Below, one piece after another: positions 60,274 through 64,000 of a DNA stretch of 64,000 nucleotides. The notes beneath the pieces were generated by a model. That model saw nothing but the letters and a program-made list of their open reading frames with translations. It searched no databases and had not been told where the DNA came from. The first letter of the stretch is position 1; each line of letters starts with the position of its first letter. Origin of the DNA: Micractinium sp. NFX-FRZ (taxonomy: Eukaryota > Chlorophyta > Trebouxiophyceae > Chlorellales > Chlorellaceae); NCBI GenBank assembly GCA_029339195.1, contig JAPTJF010000096.1:62001-126000 (forward strand), given 5' to 3'. A program made the position numbers and the translations under genes.

Positions 60274-61038
60274 GGCTGCTGTTGCTTTCAGACGGTGTAC
60301 AAGGGCGGCACCCCCACCTGCGGCGGGCAGCTGGGGGATGTGCGAGGGCGTCGGCGCACCGGCGGGCAGCGGGGGCAGCGGCAACAGAAGTCCTGTCGGC
60401 CCTCCACGCCGCCTGCTTGCTACCACACTCCAAGCGCTCGGCTGCCGTTTGCAGGGCAGGCAAATGGAAGGGAGCCGCTCACTTCTTCAAGCGATCCCGC
60501 GCAGGGGCGAAGCTCACTTCTTTAAGCTGACCTCAAACCATGTCGTCTTGTTTTGATCGTGTCGCACAGCGCGTGGTGGCGATGAAATGCAGTGAAAGTG
60601 AACAACCCTGGCCATCCTGGCGCCCGCCACCATGGCAACGCAAACATTTGCAAACAGCAAAGAGGGGGCTCCCCAATTCCGCAATTTGGGTTTGGCAGAT
60701 CCGCGGTACGCCATGGCGACCTTGGCAAGCATCACGGTGGCAGCACCGCCTGCCGCCGCTGCTGGCAGGTGCGAAGGCTGCTGCTGGCTGCCTGGGCTTC
60801 GCTGGACCGCGGCTATCTATCTGAACATTGAATCACCGCGATGGGATCCGGGAGCACCACTCGAGTGTGTCAGCCCGTGATAGCCGCCACCGCCTCCCGC
60901 CACCGCCGCCGCTGATGTGCTGCCTGCCCATTTCAGGGCCATACTTGGCACCTACATTCAGACTCTACATCCCTTCTCATTCTGCGCAGGGCTTCTGGTC
61001 GTGCGGTGCAGTCATCACGGGCGGCGCGCCCTGTGGCC
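60274..61038. promoter_or_regulatory. Divergent intergenic region, VPS18 / glucose-6-phosphate 1-epimerase
   Basis: 765 bases between the two chosen start codons on opposite strands. The VPS18 side to about 60426 remains open in frame and may be 5' UTR or an N-terminal extension. A small direct repeat, GCTCACTTCTT(C/T)AAG, occurs at about 60477 and 60509. No RNA gene is seen. Confidence 0.45.
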
Positions 61039-64000
61039 ATGCCCGCTGCCCGCCGGCAGCAGCGGCAGCCCCTGCGTGGTCCTGCTGCGCTGCGCATGCG
61101 CACCCAGGCGGCCGCGGCCTCTGACACTGCCGATGTTGCAGCCCTGAACAAGAAGTTTGGCATCCCCGGACAAGTGGAGGTGGTGTCGGGCCCTGGCGGC
61201 CTGCCGGTTGTGCGCCTCACCCACGTTTGCGGTGCGCAGCAACCCACCTGCCGGCCTCTGTTCTGCGGTTCGCACAGTTGGCACCTCTTCCCTCCTAACA
61301 CACAGCCATTGCTGACAGCGACCCAGGTGCCCGCTCGCTCCTTTACAGGTGCTTCTGCCGAGGTGTCCCTCTTCGGTGGCTGCATCATCAGCTACAAGCA
61401 GCCCAGCGGCGACGAGGTGCTGTACATGCGCCCGGGTGCGTTGGTGGCAAGCGTGCTGCTGCTGGGTGGCGACGCTGTCCTCCTGCCGTGCCCGCCTCAT
61501 GCCTGCCTCCCTTGCTCCGCGCTGCCTCACAACCTCGGCCCCATGGCACGGCCCTCACGCTACTCCAGATGCCAAGAAGATTTTCGAGTCTGACAACCCC
61601 AAGAGCAAGCCCATCTCAGGCGGCATCCCACACTGCTTCCCCCAGGTGCCTTGACAGTGAGGCCAGGTGTCAGCGAGGCTCAAGTTACAGGGCCCTCTGC
61701 CCTGCAAGACTTAGCCATAGTTTTTGCTGTCAACTGAGAGTCTTTGACCAGGGCTACAGGGGCCATGTGTGGGCATTGAGCCTGCTGCCAAGAGTTTTCT
61801 TGCTCCACGGCCTCCGCCTCATGCCCGGGATTCCACTTGTTTCTCTCGCCGTCCTCTGGGCGCAGTTTGGGCCCAGCGACGCCATGCAGCAGCACGGGTT
61901 TGCCCGCAACGTGGACTGGTGAGCTGCTTTTCTGTTGCTGCCGTGGTTGCGCCTGCTGTCCTGCGCATGCTGTCGTGGCGAGACATGGAGGCGCATGTGC
62001 TTTGTGCCTTCAGTATGATTAACACATTGTTTGTTTGCCTGCCGCAGGGAGATTGCCAGCACTAGTGCAGATCTGCAGCCGGATGACCCAGACCCCGAGG
62101 TGTGTTTCATGCTGTGCTAGTGACAGGATCCTGCACTGGTAGCCTGGAGCGCGCTGTTTGTGCTTTCTATCAAGGTTAGGGACATGCACTGGTGCATCCT
62201 GTGAAAGTTTTGAAGTTGAGTCAGGCATTTTCTTGGACAACGCAAATGTCCCTTAGACCGGCCAACTGCAACGTAAGTATGACAGGGGAAAGCGGCCGTC
62301 ATTGGGGCATCCAGTGGGCGCCGCCCCTGCTGCCTGCCTGCAGGTCACGCTGGTGCTCACCGACAGCGAGTACTCGCGCAAGATGTGGCCCTACAAGTTC
62401 AAGGTTGCCTACAGCGTCGCGTTAGCAGGTGTGCAGAATTGCTGTCCAGTGCCATACCCACGGTCGTGCAGCCCCCCCTGGACAATGTGCAGCCCAGGAC
62501 ACGCCCTTCGAGCTGTCCAGTGCCATACCCACGGTCGTGCAGCCCTGAAATGGAGGCAAGCAGGTGTGCAATGAAACATTCGAGCTGTCCAGTGCCATAC
62601 TTTCACTGTTTCAATTCCCGCATTACACAGAGCACACAGCAGGGCACATTCGTTCCTTTGTGTTGTGCTGCCTTGTGTGCTGAACTTGAATTCATGGGTT
62701 CAGAAGGGGGGATCATCAAGCCCCGGAGGGATGCATGACATGCATGCATGGCATTGTGCTGAATGCAGGGGCTAAAACAGAGGCATTGGGTCGAGTGGCA
62801 AAACTTCAGAGTGGGAGGCAAAGAATCAAGCAGGGCACAAGCACCCGTGCCTGGTAGTCGCGGCTGTGCACGTTGTGCAAGGGGGGGACGCAGCGTGACT
62901 GGTGACAGAAAGCAAGCAGGCAAACGCATGAAAACTGATACAGGCAAAGGGGGGTTCAGGGCGGCAGAAAACACGCACACCCACAATGAATGGCATGAAG
63001 CAATTTGATTTTTGATTTGATTTGAACCGCCTGCCATTTGATTTGAACCGCCTGCCATTTGCCGCGACACTTGCAGGCGAGCTGCTGCGGGCAGACATGC
63101 GGGTCATGAACACTGATGACAAGCCTTTTGAGTTCACGGCCGTGAGTGTCGCTTGCAGCCCAGAGCATGCACAAGTGCATGTGCAACGGTCCTCTGTGGA
63201 GGCTATGGATGCTCTGGCACTCCGCCACTTATGTTCAGCCTGCTCCTTTGTTCTGCCGCTGCACGGGGTGCTGGCCACTGTGATGCGTTCACCCAAACCC
63301 CAATCCTCACCCCAATCACCACAGGCGCTGCACTCCTACATCGAGGTGGCAGACATTGAGGAGGTGAGGACGTCACAGCATGTGTGAAAAAACAAGAGGA
63401 CCTGCTGTTAATGAACCCTAGCCCTGCTGCAGCAACAGCATTGCCTTGATGTAGTGAAAACAGTGCGCTGATGTCCTTGATGCGTGCCAAACAGCGAATG
63501 CCTGCTGCGTAGAGCCGTCTATACATGCCCCAAACTCAGCTGTCATGTCTGTTTCTCAAAGTGCAGGCCGCTGTCCTGGGGCTCAAGGGTTTGGAGTACC
63601 TAGACAAGGTGGGAACTGCCGCCGTCATGCTGTGCTTGGTGCTAGGTTGTTTCTAGAAGGCGGGTGCCAGCCAAAGCAAGAAGCACCACAGAGACACGCG
63701 CTATGAATCGTGAGAACGGGAAGGCACGTGGATACCATGAGTACAACATGTCACCTGCACTCCAATGCAGACTGTTGACCCCAAGAACCCAGCCAAGAAG
63801 ACCGAGGATCGCGAGGAGGTGACCTTCTCTGGGCCCGTGGATAGGTGAGTTGTAAAGTCAGGAGCTAAATATGCCACCTGCCTCGTGGTCCCAATGCATT
63901 ATGCTAGAATGCTGCGCAGGTGCTGCAGGCATGGACTAGCAAGGCAAGCGCCCCTTCTTTGCCATCCATGCCCCCCCTCTTCCTCTTCCTGCAGCGTGTA
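61039..64000 (+). CDS. Glucose-6-phosphate 1-epimerase (aldose 1-epimerase family), 3'-partial
   Basis: Eleven exons are visible: 61039-61231, 61349-61435, 61569-61645, 61866-61918, 62048-62099, 62344-62428, 63077-63141, 63325-63363, 63567-63608, 63771-63844, and 63995 to the window end; 256 residues with closing phases. It interconverts the alpha and beta anomers of glucose 6-phosphate. Residues 1-30 (MPAARRQQRQPLRG...) are Arg/Ala-rich and may be a plastid transit peptide. The family core is clear: LFGGCIISYKQPSGDEVLYM, then SDNPKSKPISGGIPHCFPQF, QQHGFARNVDW with the conserved histidine, and LHSYIEVADIEE. The C-terminus lies outside the window. The start is the first ATG after an acceptor-free upstream region. 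Intron 6 (648 bases) carries tandem repeats. Confidence 0.94.
62425..62602 (+). repeat. Tandem repeats at the start of epimerase intron 6
   Basis: GCTGTCCAGTGCCATAC occurs near 62441, 62512 and 62583, the first two followed by CCACGGTCGTGCAGCCC. The donor sequence GCAGGTGTGCA at 62426 recurs at about 62561. The unit is about 71 bases, and the donor is part of it. Confidence 0.83.
63004..63061 (+). repeat. Tandem repeat before epimerase exon 7
   Basis: TTTGAACCGCCTGCCATTTG occurs twice in tandem at about 63020-63061, preceded by further TTTGATT units, immediately upstream of the exon 7 acceptor at 63076. Confidence 0.85.

Noticed and set aside
60274..60426. VPS18 start at 60426
   Set aside because: The codon there is GTG. 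The first in-frame ATG is at 60273, so that was used, with the extension noted as possible.
62425..62605. Regularly spaced repeats resembling a CRISPR array
   Set aside because: Only three diverged units, no unique equal-length spacers, and they lie within a eukaryotic intron next to the donor they copy.
1..64000. Transposon or viral insertion
   Set aside because: No transposase, reverse transcriptase, integrase, long terminal or inverted repeats were seen; repeats are local and derived from neighbouring sequence.

Overview
The window reads as nuclear DNA of a green alga, most likely a trebouxiophyte of the Chlorella/Micractinium kind. The grounds are high GC, dense short introns (about 144 across 11 genes), splice donors that nearly always start GTG (GTGAGC, GTGCGC, GTGGGT), acceptors that are usually CTGCAG or TGCAG, TGTAA poly(A)-type signals after several genes, plastid-type transit peptides, and plant-lineage families such as RETICULATA-related and plastidial glucan phosphorylase. 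The species is an inference. I see no tRNA, rRNA, CRISPR array or autonomous transposon.

Layout: (1) 3-732 (+), tail of an unrecognised gene. (2) 980-6565 (-), SAPS-domain PP6 regulatory subunit. (3) 6974-13269 (+), WDR48/UAF1-like WD40 protein. (4) 14143-17501 (-), type 1 methionine aminopeptidase with zinc finger. (5) 17879-26248 (+), alpha-1,4-glucan phosphorylase with PLP lysine. (6) 27076-36017 (-), coiled-coil protein of about 2,000 residues. (7) 36776-47329 (-), FGAM synthase of purine synthesis. (8) 47630-48620 (+), small coiled-coil protein, possibly augmin subunit 1. (9) 49128-52421 (+), RETICULATA-related DUF3411 plastid protein. (10) 53096-60273 (-), VPS18 of HOPS/CORVET. (11) 61039 to the end (+), glucose-6-phosphate 1-epimerase, cut by the window edge. 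Four pairs are head to head over 300-770 bp (2/3, 4/5, 7/8, 10/11) and probably share promoter regions. The genes are housekeeping functions without an evident common pathway; phosphorylase and the epimerase both belong to hexose-phosphate metabolism.

Exon models were built by hand from donor/acceptor sites and reading phase. In most genes every phase closes, which is the main support for the coordinates.

The most unusual signal is a recurrent 'exon echo'. Introns of at least seven genes carry degenerate, same-strand copies (25-100 bp, roughly 70-90% identical by eye) of the edge of a neighbouring exon, usually with its splice site, lying 50-150 bp from the real edge. About 20 are listed. 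They look like traces of repeated local tandem duplication across exon-intron borders, a proposed route to intron gain or growth. Other points of note are a VPS18 RING lacking its last Cys-x2-Cys pair, four GC-AG introns, a 19-nt microexon and 11-12 nt coding first exons, and a Lys/Glu-rich insert in the phosphorylase.
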